NCBI RefSeq assembly: GCF_033441515.1
Contig: NZ_JAWQJT010000003.1
Coordinates: 1,178,001-1,242,000 of the forward strand
Direction of reading: 5' to 3'
Source of the DNA: Amycolatopsis solani
Lineage (GTDB): Bacteria; Actinomycetota; Actinomycetes; Mycobacteriales; Pseudonocardiaceae
Length of the DNA: 64,000 nucleotides
Shown one piece after another: positions 1 through 8,767 of the stretch. A program made the translations under genes and the position numbers. The number at the start of each line of letters is the position of its first letter. Positions within the stretch are counted from its first letter, which is position 1. A model generated the notes under the pieces. It saw only the letters and a program-made list of their open reading frames with translations, had not been told where the DNA came from and did no database searches.

Positions 1-292
1 ATTTCACCGGGCCGGGTGAATCTTGGCGGGCGTCGTGCGATGAGGCGGACCTCAGACCGGAGCGGGTTGGTAACGCCGTTTCGGGGCAGCTCGGATTAGG
101 CAGTGGATTCGGCACCACGGGATAAGGCGGGCCGGATCACGGCGCGGCGGTGAGCAGCACGGCGAGAGGCAGGCTCGGGCGAGGCGCGCTGGCGGCCGGA
201 ACCGCGAGCAGCAAGCCCGGACAAGGCGCGCCGGCAAGCGGCAAGCCCACCCAAGGCGCGTCGCCAGCCAGGACCGCGAGCCGCAAGCCCGC
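1..292. other. Gene-poor left edge with short inverted and direct repeats
   Basis: I see no convincing gene here. A small dyad (ttcacc/ggtgaa, 3-20) sits at the extreme edge and may be the end of a terminator for a gene outside the window. From about 173 onward there are imperfect direct repeats that run into the 3' end of the LysM gene (listed separately). The long open frames crossing this stretch are typical GC-rich shadow frames with Arg/Pro/Gly-rich translations. Confidence 0.5.
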
Positions 293-306
293 TCAAGGCG
301 CGTCGG
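173..306. repeat. Imperfect ~23-bp direct repeats at the 3' end of the LysM gene
   Basis: The unit gcaagccc-NNN-caaggcgcg-(t/c)cg occurs at about 211-233, 241-263 and 283-305. A more diverged copy starts near 173. The last copy overlaps the stop codon of the LysM gene (293-295). The repeats are seen directly. Their role is unknown, and they may be decayed slippage repeats. Confidence 0.55.
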
Positions 307-751
307 CGACCGGGACCGTCAGGGGCAGCCCGGGCACCAAAACAGCCTGGTCCAGGCGGTTGAGCTCCTTGATCCGGGCGACGACCGCGCCCGGCTCGCT
401 CTGCGGCGCGAAGCGTGCGGCCAGGGAGGACAGCGTGTCGCCCTGCTCGACCGACACCGTCGCGGTGCGCTCGGGCACCGGGGCCCCCGAAGCGCCGCCA
501 CCCAGCAGGCCGAGGCCGGCGACCACCAGGCAGCTCGCGACGGCGAGTGCGGCGAGCCACGGCCACCGCACCGGTACGCGCCGGGGTGCCGCGCAGGGCG
601 AGCCCGCCGGGCGGCGGCCCGCGACGACCCGTGCGCGGGTCGGCGGGCGCTGCACTTCGCCGCGGCGGCCGCGCAGCACGTGCACGGGGCGGGGCTGCGC
701 CGGGACCGGAGTCGCCGGGCGCGCCGGTCCGCGTTCGGCCAGAATGGACAT
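293..751 (-). CDS. LysM-domain membrane protein, ChiZ/YneA-like SOS cell-division gene
   Basis: 152 residues. A basic, Pro/Arg-rich N-terminal tail is followed by one membrane segment (about residues 64-86, around [20 protein letters not shown]) and then a single LysM module (about 98-148: [33 protein letters not shown]). LysM binds peptidoglycan. A small LysM protein divergent from lexA matches the place of Rv2719c/ChiZ in M. tuberculosis and of YneA in Bacillus, which are SOS-induced division-control proteins; that equivalence is inferred from position and domain. The ATG at 751 has GAGGAGG 5 bases upstream. Three LexA boxes lie 67-162 bp upstream, so SOS control is likely. Confidence 0.8.
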   Translation of the reverse strand: MSILAERGPARPATPVPAQPRPVHVLRGRRGEVQRPPTRARVVAGRRPAGSPCAAPRRVPVRWPWLAALAVASCLVVAGLGLLGGGASGAPVPERTATVSVEQGDTLSSLAARFAPQSEPGAVVARIKELNRLDQAVLVPGLPLTVPVADAP

Positions 752-817
752 CCGAACCTCCTCGAAACCCTGGTGTCCGCCCGATTCCGGCGCCGGTACC
801 CGGCCCGTGGATCAAGG

Positions 818-849
818 TCGAACAGGCGTTCTATCGAACGCCCGTGCGA
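818..849. promoter_or_regulatory. Two abutting LexA (SOS) boxes
   Basis: TCGAAC-aggc-GTTCTA (818-833) is followed immediately by TCGAAC-gccc-GTGCGA (834-849). Each differs by one base from the actinobacterial SOS consensus TCGAAC-N4-GTTCGA. They lie in the 296-bp gap between the divergent LysM gene and lexA, nearer the LysM gene, so they probably control it and may also contribute to lexA autoregulation. Confidence 0.85.
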
Positions 850-897
850 AGGTCTACCACCTACCACCGACAAAATCGAGCGGACACGGCGTGTCGA

Positions 898-913
898 TCG
901 AACAGATGTTTGA
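898..913. promoter_or_regulatory. Third LexA (SOS) box, upstream of lexA
   Basis: TCGAAC-agat-GTTTGA has one mismatch to TCGAAC-N4-GTTCGA. It lies 134 bp upstream of the chosen lexA start. Autoregulation of lexA through such a box is the rule in actinobacteria. Confidence 0.85.
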
Positions 914-1047
914 AATCGTCGTGCCCGGGGGCTAACGTCGGTGACCAGGGCATCTGCCGGGCAGGTGCCGCCCGGCGAGGCTGCCCGCACCCCGCGGGCG
1001 GCGGCCGGCGCGCAGATACGTGCAGCGAACGTCTGGGAGGCGACGCA

Positions 1048-1773
1048 GTGGCGAAGGAGAACAAGGCGGGCAGGACCAGTGGGTCCCCCGGTGGCTCGGG
1101 CAAGGTGCACGCCATGCCCGAGGTGTACGACGTGGACGAGACCCTCACCGTCCGCCAGCAGCAGGTCCTCGACGTGATCCGCTCGTGGGTGAGCCGGTTC
1201 GGCTATCCACCCAGTGTCCGCGAGATCGGCGAAGCGGTCGGGCTGACGTCGACGTCGTCGGTCTCCCACCAGCTGCGTGCCCTGCAGCGCAAGGGTTATC
1301 TGCGCCGGGACGCGAACCGCCCGCGCGCGGTCGGCGTCCTCTCGGCGACCGACGACAACCCCATGGGCATCGAGATGGACCAGCAGCCGGTCATGCCGAA
1401 GGCGGCGTACGTGCCGCTGGTCGGCCGGATCGCCGCCGGTGGCCCGGTGCTGGCCGAGCAGGCCATCGAGGACGTCTTCCCGCTGCCGCGGGAGATCGTC
1501 GGCGAGGGCGAGCTGTTCCTGCTGAAGGTCACCGGTGACTCGATGATCGACGCGGCCATCACCGACGGCGACTGGGTCGTGGTCCGGCAGCAGCCGGACG
1601 CCGACAACGGCGAGATCGTCGCGGCCATGATCGACGGCGAGGCCACGGTCAAGACGTTCAAGCGCAAGAACGGCCACATCTGGCTGATGCCGCACAACGA
1701 GGCGTACGAGCCGATCCCCGGCGACGACGCGACGGTGCTCGGCAAGGTCGTGGCGGTGCTCCGCCGCCTTTAG
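1048..1773 (+). CDS. lexA: LexA, SOS-response repressor
   Basis: 241 residues. The N-terminal winged helix (about residues 28-95) contains the LexA signature [16 protein letters not shown]. The C-terminal S24 peptidase-like self-cleavage domain shows the cleavage region (AAGGP, scissile Ala-Gly), the catalytic Ser in GDSMID and the general-base Lys in EATVKTF. RecA-promoted self-cleavage releases SOS genes. I chose GTG 1048 because GGGAGG (1035-1040) sits 7 bases upstream; an internal ATG at the MPEVYD sequence is the alternative. Actinobacterial LexA often has such an N-terminal extension before the HTH. A 9-bp dyad follows the stop. Confidence 0.96.
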   Translation: MAKENKAGRTSGSPGGSGKVHAMPEVYDVDETLTVRQQQVLDVIRSWVSRFGYPPSVREIGEAVGLTSTSSVSHQLRALQRKGYLRRDANRPRAVGVLSATDDNPMGIEMDQQPVMPKAAYVPLVGRIAAGGPVLAEQAIEDVFPLPREIVGEGELFLLKVTGDSMIDAAITDGDWVVVRQQPDADNGEIVAAMIDGEATVKTFKRKNGHIWLMPHNEAYEPIPGDDATVLGKVVAVLRRL

Positions 1774-1780
1774 GAAGGTG

Positions 1781-1807
1781 CTCCCGGGCTTTCGCACGGC
1801 CCGGGAG
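1781..1807. terminator. Dyad after lexA
   Basis: ctcccgggc (1781-1789) pairs with gcccgggag (1799-1807) across a 9-base loop. It lies between lexA and the convergent gene whose stop is at 1850, and could serve as a bidirectional stop. There is no T-run. Confidence 0.6.
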
Positions 1808-1849
1808 GTTCACCGGATCGGCTGATTTTCGGCCGTGGGGAGCCGAAAG

Positions 1850-2863
1850 TCAGCGGCGAGAACGGCGACGCAGCTTGCTGAAGCCGAACCAGCCGACGCC
1901 GACCACCGCGAGCGTGATCCCGGCCGCGGGCAGGACGGGGAGCCCGGCCCCGTCCCCCGCCGAGCCGGACGACGCGCCGGTGCCGGTCGAGGTCGTCCCC
2001 TCCGCCGGTGCGCCGGACTGCGCGGCCAGAGCCGCCGCGCCCCGCACCGTGCGGAGGGGCTGGCCCACGCCTTCGCTGCCGGAAACCAGCGTCCCGTCGG
2101 GGTCGAACGCGATCGCTTCGCCCTGCTTCTCCCCCGGCAACGGGATCCGGACCGGATTGCGCTGCAGCGCGGCCAGAAGATCCCCGTCCGGAGCCGCGTA
2201 CACATAGGCGTCCGTGTACGTCCGCAGCGCGACGACACTGCCGTCGGCCATCGAGGCGCCGCCGGTGACCAGCACCGAGCCGATCGACCCGACCGGGCCG
2301 CCCTGGGTGTCCGTCGTCTCGATCTTCAGCGAGCCGACCTTCTCCAGGTTGGTCGGTCCCGGGCTCGCCAGCGGCCCGGAAGGCCGGTACACGCGAGCCT
2401 CGCCCAGGATGTCCTTGGTGATCAGGTACGGCGTCCCCGACTTGTCCATCAGCAGCGCTTCGGTGTCGTGCTGGCCGTCGGGGTAGGTGAGGCGGTGCAG
2501 CTTCACCTTGCCGTCGGGGCTCATCTCCAGCAGGGCGACCGTGAGCCGCCCCTTCTGGTTGTCGCCGGTGTCCGACAGCCACAGCGTCCCGTCCGGCGTG
2601 CGGGCGAGGTCCTCGACGTCGAAGGGGTCGGTCTTGTCCGTGAGGACCTTCTGCACCTTGCAGTCCCGCCCGAGCACGAACACCTGCACCTTGGTGCCGC
2701 CGTCGTTGATCGCGTAGAACTTCGAGCCGTCGGAGACCAGGCCGGACAGCTCGCCGATGCGCGAGTCCTTCATCGTGCAAAACGGCTGTGGCGTCTCGGC
2801 CGCCGAAGCGGGCACCGACCCGCCGAACACGGCCAAGAAGACCAACGCGACAACCCAGCGCAC
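1850..2863 (-). CDS. Secreted, C-terminally anchored beta-propeller-like protein
   Basis: 337 residues from GTG 2863, which has GGAGGT about 6 bases upstream. Signal peptide at residues 1-22 (WVVALVFLAVFGGSVPASA). The body has repeated Asp/Gly-rich strands typical of SMP-30/NHL-type propellers (GLVSDGSKFYAIND, LARTPDGTLWLSDTGD, AFDPDGTL). A low-complexity Ser/Thr/Gly stretch, one membrane helix and a basic tail (KLRRRSRR) follow, so the propeller probably sits outside the cell on a C-terminal anchor. Substrate and role are unknown. Its ribosome site is partly inside an 18-bp hairpin (2872-2912), which may limit translation or terminate hflX transcription. Confidence 0.8.
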   Translation of the reverse strand: MRWVVALVFLAVFGGSVPASAAETPQPFCTMKDSRIGELSGLVSDGSKFYAINDGGTKVQVFVLGRDCKVQKVLTDKTDPFDVEDLARTPDGTLWLSDTGDNQKGRLTVALLEMSPDGKVKLHRLTYPDGQHDTEALLMDKSGTPYLITKDILGEARVYRPSGPLASPGPTNLEKVGSLKIETTDTQGGPVGSIGSVLVTGGASMADGSVVALRTYTDAYVYAAPDGDLLAALQRNPVRIPLPGEKQGEAIAFDPDGTLVSGSEGVGQPLRTVRGAAALAAQSGAPAEGTTSTGTGASSGSAGDGAGLPVLPAAGITLAVVGVGWFGFSKLRRRSRR

Positions 2864-2871
2864 CCAGCCAC

Positions 2872-2912
2872 CTCCGTAGTGTGCGAACCCCGGTGGTTCG
2901 CACACTACGGAG
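2872..2912. terminator. Perfect 18-bp inverted repeat between hflX and the propeller gene
   Basis: Arm 2872-2889 (ctccgtagtgtgcgaacc) and arm 2895-2912 are exact reverse complements with a 5-base loop. On the minus strand it begins 6 bp after the hflX stop and runs into the ggag of the downstream gene's ribosome site. It has no U-tract. It may be an intrinsic terminator for hflX, a translation-masking hairpin for the next gene, or both. Confidence 0.75.
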
Positions 2913-2917
2913 ACGTG

Positions 2918-4366
2918 TCAGGCCCTGGTCGAGTTGGTCTCGTACTCGCGCAAAGCCGCGGCGAGGTCCGGGCGGACCCGCACCAGCAGGCGCGTGCCGT
3001 CCTCGACGTGCTCCTCTTCGAGGACTTCGCCGTCCGCGTGCGCCCGCGCGACCAGTTCGCCGCGCGTGTAGGGCACGAGGACCTCGACGGTGACCTCCGG
3101 CCGAGGCAGGCGGTCGGCGAGCACCTCGACGAGTTCGGCGATGCCCGCCCCGGTCCGCGCCGAGACCTGGACCGAGCCGGCCAGCGCGTGCCGCAGCCGG
3201 GCGAGGCTGACCTCGTCGGACGCGTCGATCTTGTTGATCACCAGCAGCTCCGGCGGGAGCGGCTCCTTGCGCTTGCGGGTGATCTCGCCGAGCACCTCGC
3301 GCACGGCGCTGACCTGCTCCTCCGGTGCCGGGTCGGCCCCGTCCACCACGTGCAGCAGCAGGTCCGCGTCCGCGGCCTCCTCCAGCGTCGAGCGGAACGC
3401 GTCCACCAGCTGGTGCGGCAGGTGCCGCACGAACCCGACGGTGTCGGTCAGCGTGTAGCCGCGCCCGTCCGCGGTCTGCGCGCGCCGCGTGGTCGGGTCG
3501 AGGGTGGCGAACAGCGCGTCCTCCACCAGCACCCCGGCCCCGGTCAGCGCGTTGAGCAAGCTCGACTTGCCGGCGTTGGTGTAGCCGACGATCGCCACGC
3601 TGGGCACCTCGTTGGCCAGCCGCCGCCCGCGCTTGGTCTCGCGGATGGTGTCCATGGCGGCGATCTCGCGACGCAGCTTCGCCACGCGCTTGTTGATCCG
3701 CCGCCGGTCGGTCTCGAGCTTGGTCTCACCGGGACCGCGCAGGCCCACGCCGCCGTTCGCGCCACCGGCGCGGCCACCGGCCTGCCGGGACAGCGACGCA
3801 CCCCACCCGCGCAGCCGCGGGATCAGGTACTGCAGCTGGGCCAGCTCGACCTGCGCCTTGCCCTCCTTGGACCGGGCGTGCTGGGCGAAGATGTCGAGGA
3901 TCAGGGCGGTCCGGTCGATGACCTTGACCTTGACCTTCTCCTCGAGCTGCCGCAGCTGGCCCGGCGAGAGCTCGCCGTCGCAGATCACGGTGTCGGCGCC
4001 GGTGGAGCCGACGATGTCCCGCAGCTCCTTGACCTTGCCCGAACCGATGTAGGTGGCCGGGTCCGGCTTCGGACGCCGCTGAATGAGGCCTTCGAGGACC
4101 TCCGAGCCCGCTGTCTCGGCCAGGCGCGCCAGCTCGGCCAGCGACGCCTCGGACTGCAGGGCCGTGCCCTCGGTCCACACGCCGACCAGCACGACGCGTT
4201 CGAGCCGCAGTTGCCGGTACTCGACCTCGGTGACGTCCTCGAGCTCCGTGGACAGTCCCCTGACCCGGCGCAGCGACGCCCGGTCTTCGAGCTCCATCTC
4301 ACCTGTCGACGGGTCTCCGTCGTACAGGTCGTCGTCGTGGTCTTCGGTGTGTGTCAGTTCTGTCAT
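2918..4366 (-). CDS. hflX: HflX, ribosome-associated GTPase
   Basis: 482 residues. An N-terminal HflX domain with Gly-rich linker (RAGGANGGVGLRGPGETKLE) precedes the G domain: P-loop GYTNAGKSSLLNAL, switch II DTVGFVRHLPHQLVDAF, specificity motif NKID. HflX splits stalled 70S ribosomes, and the mycobacterial homolog is linked to macrolide tolerance. The acidic N-terminal extension (HTEDHDDDLYDG) is usual for actinobacterial forms. It is transcribed away from the winged-helix gene on the same strand. A small dyad (gttccc/gggaac, about 4377-4401) lies in the 42-bp gap upstream. Confidence 0.95.
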   Translation of the reverse strand: MTELTHTEDHDDDLYDGDPSTGEMELEDRASLRRVRGLSTELEDVTEVEYRQLRLERVVLVGVWTEGTALQSEASLAELARLAETAGSEVLEGLIQRRPKPDPATYIGSGKVKELRDIVGSTGADTVICDGELSPGQLRQLEEKVKVKVIDRTALILDIFAQHARSKEGKAQVELAQLQYLIPRLRGWGASLSRQAGGRAGGANGGVGLRGPGETKLETDRRRINKRVAKLRREIAAMDTIRETKRGRRLANEVPSVAIVGYTNAGKSSLLNALTGAGVLVEDALFATLDPTTRRAQTADGRGYTLTDTVGFVRHLPHQLVDAFRSTLEEAADADLLLHVVDGADPAPEEQVSAVREVLGEITRKRKEPLPPELLVINKIDASDEVSLARLRHALAGSVQVSARTGAGIAELVEVLADRLPRPEVTVEVLVPYTRGELVARAHADGEVLEEEHVEDGTRLLVRVRPDLAAALREYETNSTRA

Positions 4367-4408
4367 CGTGCCTCCATGTTCCCACGTTTCGCCGCGGGAA
4401 CCGAACTT

Positions 4409-4912
4409 TTACGTGCTGGGATAGGTGGCGAGGTAGACCGCGGTGCGCTCCGCGCCGGGACGGCGGGGGCGCGCGCGGAACTCCTCGAGCAGGGCGTTGA
4501 GCCGGCTTTCCAGCTCCGCTCGCTCCTCGGGGGCCACCTGGACGACCAGGCGCGACTGGTGCACGCCCTCGAATCCGGTGTCGGCGATCTCGGCCAGATA
4601 GGCCTCGAGCACCGCCTGTTCCACGTCCTTGTCACCGCATGAGTCGAGTGTCCACGAAAGTCCCGTCGAAAGGTACGGAATTTCTTTCGCGCCCCGGGCT
4701 CCGCGACGCGGCGGCTGCGCGGCCAGGAAGCCGGTCTCGACGAGCTTGCGCACGTGGTGCAGGGTCGTCGCGGGGTCCCGGCCCAGCCTTTCGGCCAGCT
4801 CCTTGTTCGTCAGCGCCTCCGAGAAGGTCAACCGGATGATGCGCAGCCGTATTCCGGAGGCCAGCGCGGCGGCCTCGGCTTCGGTCGCGACACGTCGTTT
4901 CTCAGCGGGCAC
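4409..4912 (-). CDS. Winged-helix transcriptional regulator (ArsR-like)
   Basis: 167 residues. The N-terminal winged helix-turn-helix (about 15-65) contains LTNKELAERLGRDPATTLHHVRKLV, typical of ArsR/HTH_20-type regulators. The C-terminal half resembles the effector part of actinobacterial HTH_20 proteins. No metal-binding Cys pair is visible. It is divergent from an MFS exporter across 63 bp that contain an 8+8 palindrome, so it probably represses the exporter and itself. The ligand is unknown. Confidence 0.85.
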   Translation of the reverse strand: MPAEKRRVATEAEAAALASGIRLRIIRLTFSEALTNKELAERLGRDPATTLHHVRKLVETGFLAAQPPRRGARGAKEIPYLSTGLSWTLDSCGDKDVEQAVLEAYLAEIADTGFEGVHQSRLVVQVAPEERAELESRLNALLEEFRARPRRPGAERTAVYLATYPST

Positions 4913-4932
4913 GCGTACAGCCTAGAGCGAAC

Positions 4933-4956
4933 AGTGATTGACACTTTCCAATCACT
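4933..4956. promoter_or_regulatory. Palindromic operator between regulator and MFS exporter
   Basis: agtgattg (4933-4940) and caatcact (4949-4956) are perfect inverted half-sites with an 8-base spacer. It lies in the divergent intergenic region and is the best candidate binding site for the adjacent winged-helix regulator. Confidence 0.65.
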
Positions 4957-4975
4957 CGCGGCACACTCGGGGACC

Positions 4976-6229
4976 ATGCACAGGGGGTCACTTTTCCGCC
5001 ACGCCGACTTTCGCCGGCTCTGGGCCGCCGACACGGCCAGCCAGTTCGGGACCGCCGTCGGCTACACCGCCATTCCGCTGCTCGCGGCGGTGACGCTGGC
5101 CGCGACACCGTTCGAGATGGGCCTGCTGACCGCGGCCGAGACGGTCGCGTTCCTGCTGATCGGGCTGCCCGCCGGGGTGTGGGTCGACCGGCTGCGCCGC
5201 CGCCGCGTCATGCTCACCGCCGACTTCGCCCGCTTCGCCCTGCTGCTCACCGTGCCGCTCGCCTGGTGGGCGGGGGTGCTGACGCTCGCCCAGCTGCTGG
5301 TCGTCGTGCTGCTCGTCGGCGTCGCGACGGTGTTCTTCGACATCGCCTACCAGTCGTACCTGCCCTCGCTCGTCGGCCGCGAGCGCCTTCTGGAGGGCAA
5401 CGCGAAGCTGCAGGCCGTCCAGTCGGTCGCGCACATCGCCGGCCCGAGCGGCGCGGGCGTGCTGGTCCAGCTGGCCGGCGCGGCGAGCACGGTGCTCATC
5501 ACCGCCTTCGGCTACCTCACGTCGGCGCTGTGCCTGCTGCGCATCCGCGCCGTCGAGCCGGAGCCCGAACCCGCCGGACACGCCCGGCTGCTGCCGCGGA
5601 TCGCGGAGGGCCTGCGGTTCGTCTTCTCGGACAAGCCGCTGCGGGCCAGCGTGGCCTGCACGGCGACGGCGAACCTCTTCAACGGCGCCTTCACCGCCGT
5701 CCAGGTGCTGTTCCTGACGCGTACCGTCGGTCTCTCCCCCGCCGTCGTCGGCGTGGTGCTGGCCATGGGCGGCGCGGGCGGCATCACCGGCGCGATCGCC
5801 TCCGGTGCCCTCACGCGGCGGATCGGCCAAGCCCGCGCGATCTGGCTCGTCCCCCTGCTCACCTGGCCCGCGCACCTGCTGGTCCCGCCGGCCGCTCCGG
5901 GCTGGCGGCTGGTGCTCGCCGCGGCCGGCTCGGTGGTGTTCGGGTTCGGCGTGATCGTCTACAACGTCGCCTCGGTCTCCTACCGGCAGGCGATCTGCCC
6001 CGACCGGCTGCTCGGCCGGATGAACGCGAGTGCGCGGTTCGTCGTCTGGGGCACGATCCCGCTCGGCGGGCTGCTGGGCGGCGCGCTCGGGGAAGGGCTC
6101 GGGCTGCGCGGGGCGATCTGGATCGCGGTGGCCGGGGAGGCGGCCGCGGCGCTGTGGGTCGTGTGCTCGCCGCTGCGGCACATGCGCGACCTGCCGACCG
6201 AAGCGAAAACCGGTTCCGAGGCCGCCTAG
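4976..6229 (+). CDS. MFS exporter (major facilitator)
   Basis: 417 residues from ATG 4976. About 12 membrane helices. The N-terminus (FRRLWAADTASQFGTAVGY) and the loop-2 motif (GVWVDRLRRRR) match the MFS_3/enterobactin-exporter-like drug/H+ antiporter group. The start right after the divergent promoter region was preferred over in-frame upstream starts that run into the regulator. Substrate unknown. It is probably controlled by the adjacent winged-helix protein through the 4933-4956 palindrome. Only 9 bp separate its stop from valS, so the two may be co-transcribed. Confidence 0.85.
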   Translation: MHRGSLFRHADFRRLWAADTASQFGTAVGYTAIPLLAAVTLAATPFEMGLLTAAETVAFLLIGLPAGVWVDRLRRRRVMLTADFARFALLLTVPLAWWAGVLTLAQLLVVVLLVGVATVFFDIAYQSYLPSLVGRERLLEGNAKLQAVQSVAHIAGPSGAGVLVQLAGAASTVLITAFGYLTSALCLLRIRAVEPEPEPAGHARLLPRIAEGLRFVFSDKPLRASVACTATANLFNGAFTAVQVLFLTRTVGLSPAVVGVVLAMGGAGGITGAIASGALTRRIGQARAIWLVPLLTWPAHLLVPPAAPGWRLVLAAAGSVVFGFGVIVYNVASVSYRQAICPDRLLGRMNASARFVVWGTIPLGGLLGGALGEGLGLRGAIWIAVAGEAAAALWVVCSPLRHMRDLPTEAKTGSEAA

Positions 6230-6238
6230 AGTTGCTTC

Positions 6239-8752
6239 ATGAATACCCCATACGAGCGCCCGCGAGTCCCGGACAAGGTCGGTGTCGACGGTCTGGAGGC
6301 CAAGTGGGTACCCGTATGGGAAGCCACCGGCGCCTACCGCTTCGACCGGACGAAGACCCGCGAAGAGGTCTACTCGATCGACACGCCGCCGCCGACGGTC
6401 AGCGGGTCGCTGCACATCGGGCACGTCTTCTCCTTCACCCAGACCGACGTGGTGGCGCGGTTCAAGCGGATGCGCGGGTTCGAGGTGTTCTACCCGATGG
6501 GGTGGGACGACAACGGCCTGCCGACCGAACGCCGGGTGCAGAACCACTTCGGCGTCCGCTGCGAGCCGTCGCTGCCCTACGACCCGGACTTCCGCGCCCC
6601 GGAGAAACCGGGCAAGGACGTGGTCGCGATCTCGCGGCGCAACTTCGTCGAACTGTGCGAAACGCTGACCGTGACCGACGAAAAGGTCTTCGAGGAACTG
6701 TGGCGGCAGCTCGGGCTGTCGGTCGACTGGACGATGACCTACCAGACGATCGGGCACGACTCGCGGCTGATCTCGCAGCGCGCATTCCTGCGCAACCTCG
6801 AGCGCGGCGAGGCCTACCAGGCCGAGGCGCCGACGCTCTGGGACGTGTCGTTCCGCACCGCCGTGGCCCAGGCCGAGCTGGAGGACCGCGAACGCCGGGG
6901 TGCCTTCCACGACCTCGCGTTCACCGGCCCCGGCGGCGCCGACGTCGTGATCGCGACGACCCGGCCCGAGTTGCTGCCCGCGTGCGTCGCACTGGTGGCG
7001 CACCCGGACGACGAACGGTTCAAGCCGCTGTTCGGGAAGACCGTGCGGACGCCGGTGTTCGGCGTCGAGGTGCCGGTGGTGGCGCACCACCTCGCGGACC
7101 CGGAGAAGGGCCGCGGCATCGCGATGGTGTGCACGTTCGGCGACACCACCGACGTCACGTGGTGGCGGGAGCTGCGCCTGGCGACGCGGGTGGTGCTGGG
7201 CCGCGACGGCCGGTTCCTGCCCGACGCGCCGCACGGCGTGCCGGCGGAGGCGTACGCGCCGCTGGTGGGCAAGACCGTCCACACCGGACGCGAGATCATG
7301 GTGCGGCTGCTGCGCGAAGCCGGCGCCCTCCAGGGGGAACCGCGGCCGATCACGCACTCGGTGAAGTTCTACGAAAAGGGCGACAAGCCCCTGGAAATCG
7401 TCGCGAGCCGGCAGTGGTACCTGCGCAACGGCGGCAACGACGAGGCGTTCCGGGCGAAGATGCTGGCCCGCGGCGAGGAACTGAACTGGGTGCCGAAGCA
7501 CATGAAGGTGCGGTACTCGTCGTGGGTCGAGAACCTGGCCGGCGACTGGCTGGTCAGCCGTCAGCGCTTCTTCGGTGTGCCGATCCCGTTGTGGTACCGC
7601 CTCGACGCGCACGGCGAGCCGGACTACGACGCCCGCCTGCTGCCGGACGCGCTGCCCGTGGACCCGAGCAGCGACGTCCCACCGGGATTCACCGAGGACC
7701 AGCGCGGGGTGCCCGGCGGCTTCGTCGCCGAAGCCGACGTGATGGACACCTGGGCGACGTCGTCGCTGACGCCGCAGATCGTCGGCCGGTGGACCCTCGA
7801 CGACGACCTGTTTTCCCGCGTGTTCCCGATGGACCTGCGACCGCAGGCGCACGAGATCATCCGCACCTGGCTGTTCTCGACGGCGGTGCGCGCGGAGCTG
7901 GAACACGGCGTGCTGCCGTGGCGGGCGGCGTCGATCGCGGGCTGGGTGCTCGACCCCGACCGCAAGAAGATGTCGAAGTCCAAGGGCAACGCGACGACCC
8001 CGGTCGACCTGCTGGAGCGCTTCGGCTCGGACGCGGTCCGCTACTGGGCCGCGAGCGCGCGGCCGGGGGTCGACACCGCGGTGGACGAAGGCCAGATGAA
8101 GGTCGGCCGCCGCCTGGCGACGAAGCTGCTCAACGCGAGCCGGTTCGCGCTGGGCCTGGGGGTGCCGCCGGGTGACGCGGTCGCCACCGAACCGCTGGAC
8201 CGGGCGCTGCTGGCATCCTTGGCGACGGTCGTCTCCCAGGCCACGGCGGCCCTGGAGGCCCTGGACTACGCGCGGGCGCTGCAGGTCACGGAGACGTTCT
8301 TCTGGACCTTCTGCGACGACTACGTCGAGCTGGTGAAGGGCCGCGCGTACGGCGACCTCGGCCCGGCGGCCGCTGAATCCGCGCAGGCGGCGCTGGTGAC
8401 GGCGCTGTCGGCGGTGCTGCGGCTGTTCGCGCCGTTCCTGCCGTTCGCGACCGAGGAGGTCTGGTCGTGGTGGCGGGAGGGGTCGGTGCACCGGGCTTCG
8501 TGGCCCGCTCCCCCGGCCGTCGAAGGCGACCCGGAGCTGCTCGCGCTGGCCGGCGAGGTGATCGCGGCGGTGCGCCGGGCGAAGACGGACGCCAAGGTGT
8601 CGATGCGGACCGCCGTCGAGACGCTGACCGTGACCGGCCCGGCGGAGCTGCTGGCCCGGTTCGCGGACATCCAGGCGGACATCCGCGTCGCGGGTGCGAT
8701 CACTTCGGTGGAGACGCGCGAAGGCGAGTTCGCGGTGGAAGCGAAGATCTAG
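6239..8752 (+). CDS. valS: Valyl-tRNA synthetase, compact archaeal-like form
   Basis: 837 residues. Class I motifs are present: HIGH (SGSLHIGHV, near residue 60) and KMSKS ([11 protein letters not shown], near 580). The editing (CP1) domain contains [11 protein letters not shown]. The Val-specific [11 protein letters not shown] segment and the anticodon-binding helices follow. It charges tRNA-Val. It lacks the C-terminal coiled-coil arm expected in the longer bacterial ValRS (about 880-950 residues) and resembles the archaeal/spirochaete-like type that some actinobacteria carry. Its place beside an MFS exporter, not folC, suggests a second ValRS copy or lineage replacement; that is inferred. 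Confidence 0.92.
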   Translation: MNTPYERPRVPDKVGVDGLEAKWVPVWEATGAYRFDRTKTREEVYSIDTPPPTVSGSLHIGHVFSFTQTDVVARFKRMRGFEVFYPMGWDDNGLPTERRVQNHFGVRCEPSLPYDPDFRAPEKPGKDVVAISRRNFVELCETLTVTDEKVFEELWRQLGLSVDWTMTYQTIGHDSRLISQRAFLRNLERGEAYQAEAPTLWDVSFRTAVAQAELEDRERRGAFHDLAFTGPGGADVVIATTRPELLPACVALVAHPDDERFKPLFGKTVRTPVFGVEVPVVAHHLADPEKGRGIAMVCTFGDTTDVTWWRELRLATRVVLGRDGRFLPDAPHGVPAEAYAPLVGKTVHTGREIMVRLLREAGALQGEPRPITHSVKFYEKGDKPLEIVASRQWYLRNGGNDEAFRAKMLARGEELNWVPKHMKVRYSSWVENLAGDWLVSRQRFFGVPIPLWYRLDAHGEPDYDARLLPDALPVDPSSDVPPGFTEDQRGVPGGFVAEADVMDTWATSSLTPQIVGRWTLDDDLFSRVFPMDLRPQAHEIIRTWLFSTAVRAELEHGVLPWRAASIAGWVLDPDRKKMSKSKGNATTPVDLLERFGSDAVRYWAASARPGVDTAVDEGQMKVGRRLATKLLNASRFALGLGVPPGDAVATEPLDRALLASLATVVSQATAALEALDYARALQVTETFFWTFCDDYVELVKGRAYGDLGPAAAESAQAALVTALSAVLRLFAPFLPFATEEVWSWWREGSVHRASWPAPPAVEGDPELLALAGEVIAAVRRAKTDAKVSMRTAVETLTVTGPAELLARFADIQADIRVAGAITSVETREGEFAVEAKI

Positions 8753-8767
8753 GCTGCGGGGCCGCCG

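Noticed and set aside
319..1797. A long minus-strand frame overlapping the LysM gene and lexA
   Set aside because: It is antisense to LexA and lacks any recognisable domain.
4988..8491. A 1167-codon minus-strand frame across the MFS and ValRS genes
   Set aside because: Shadow of two well-supported plus-strand genes; no motifs.
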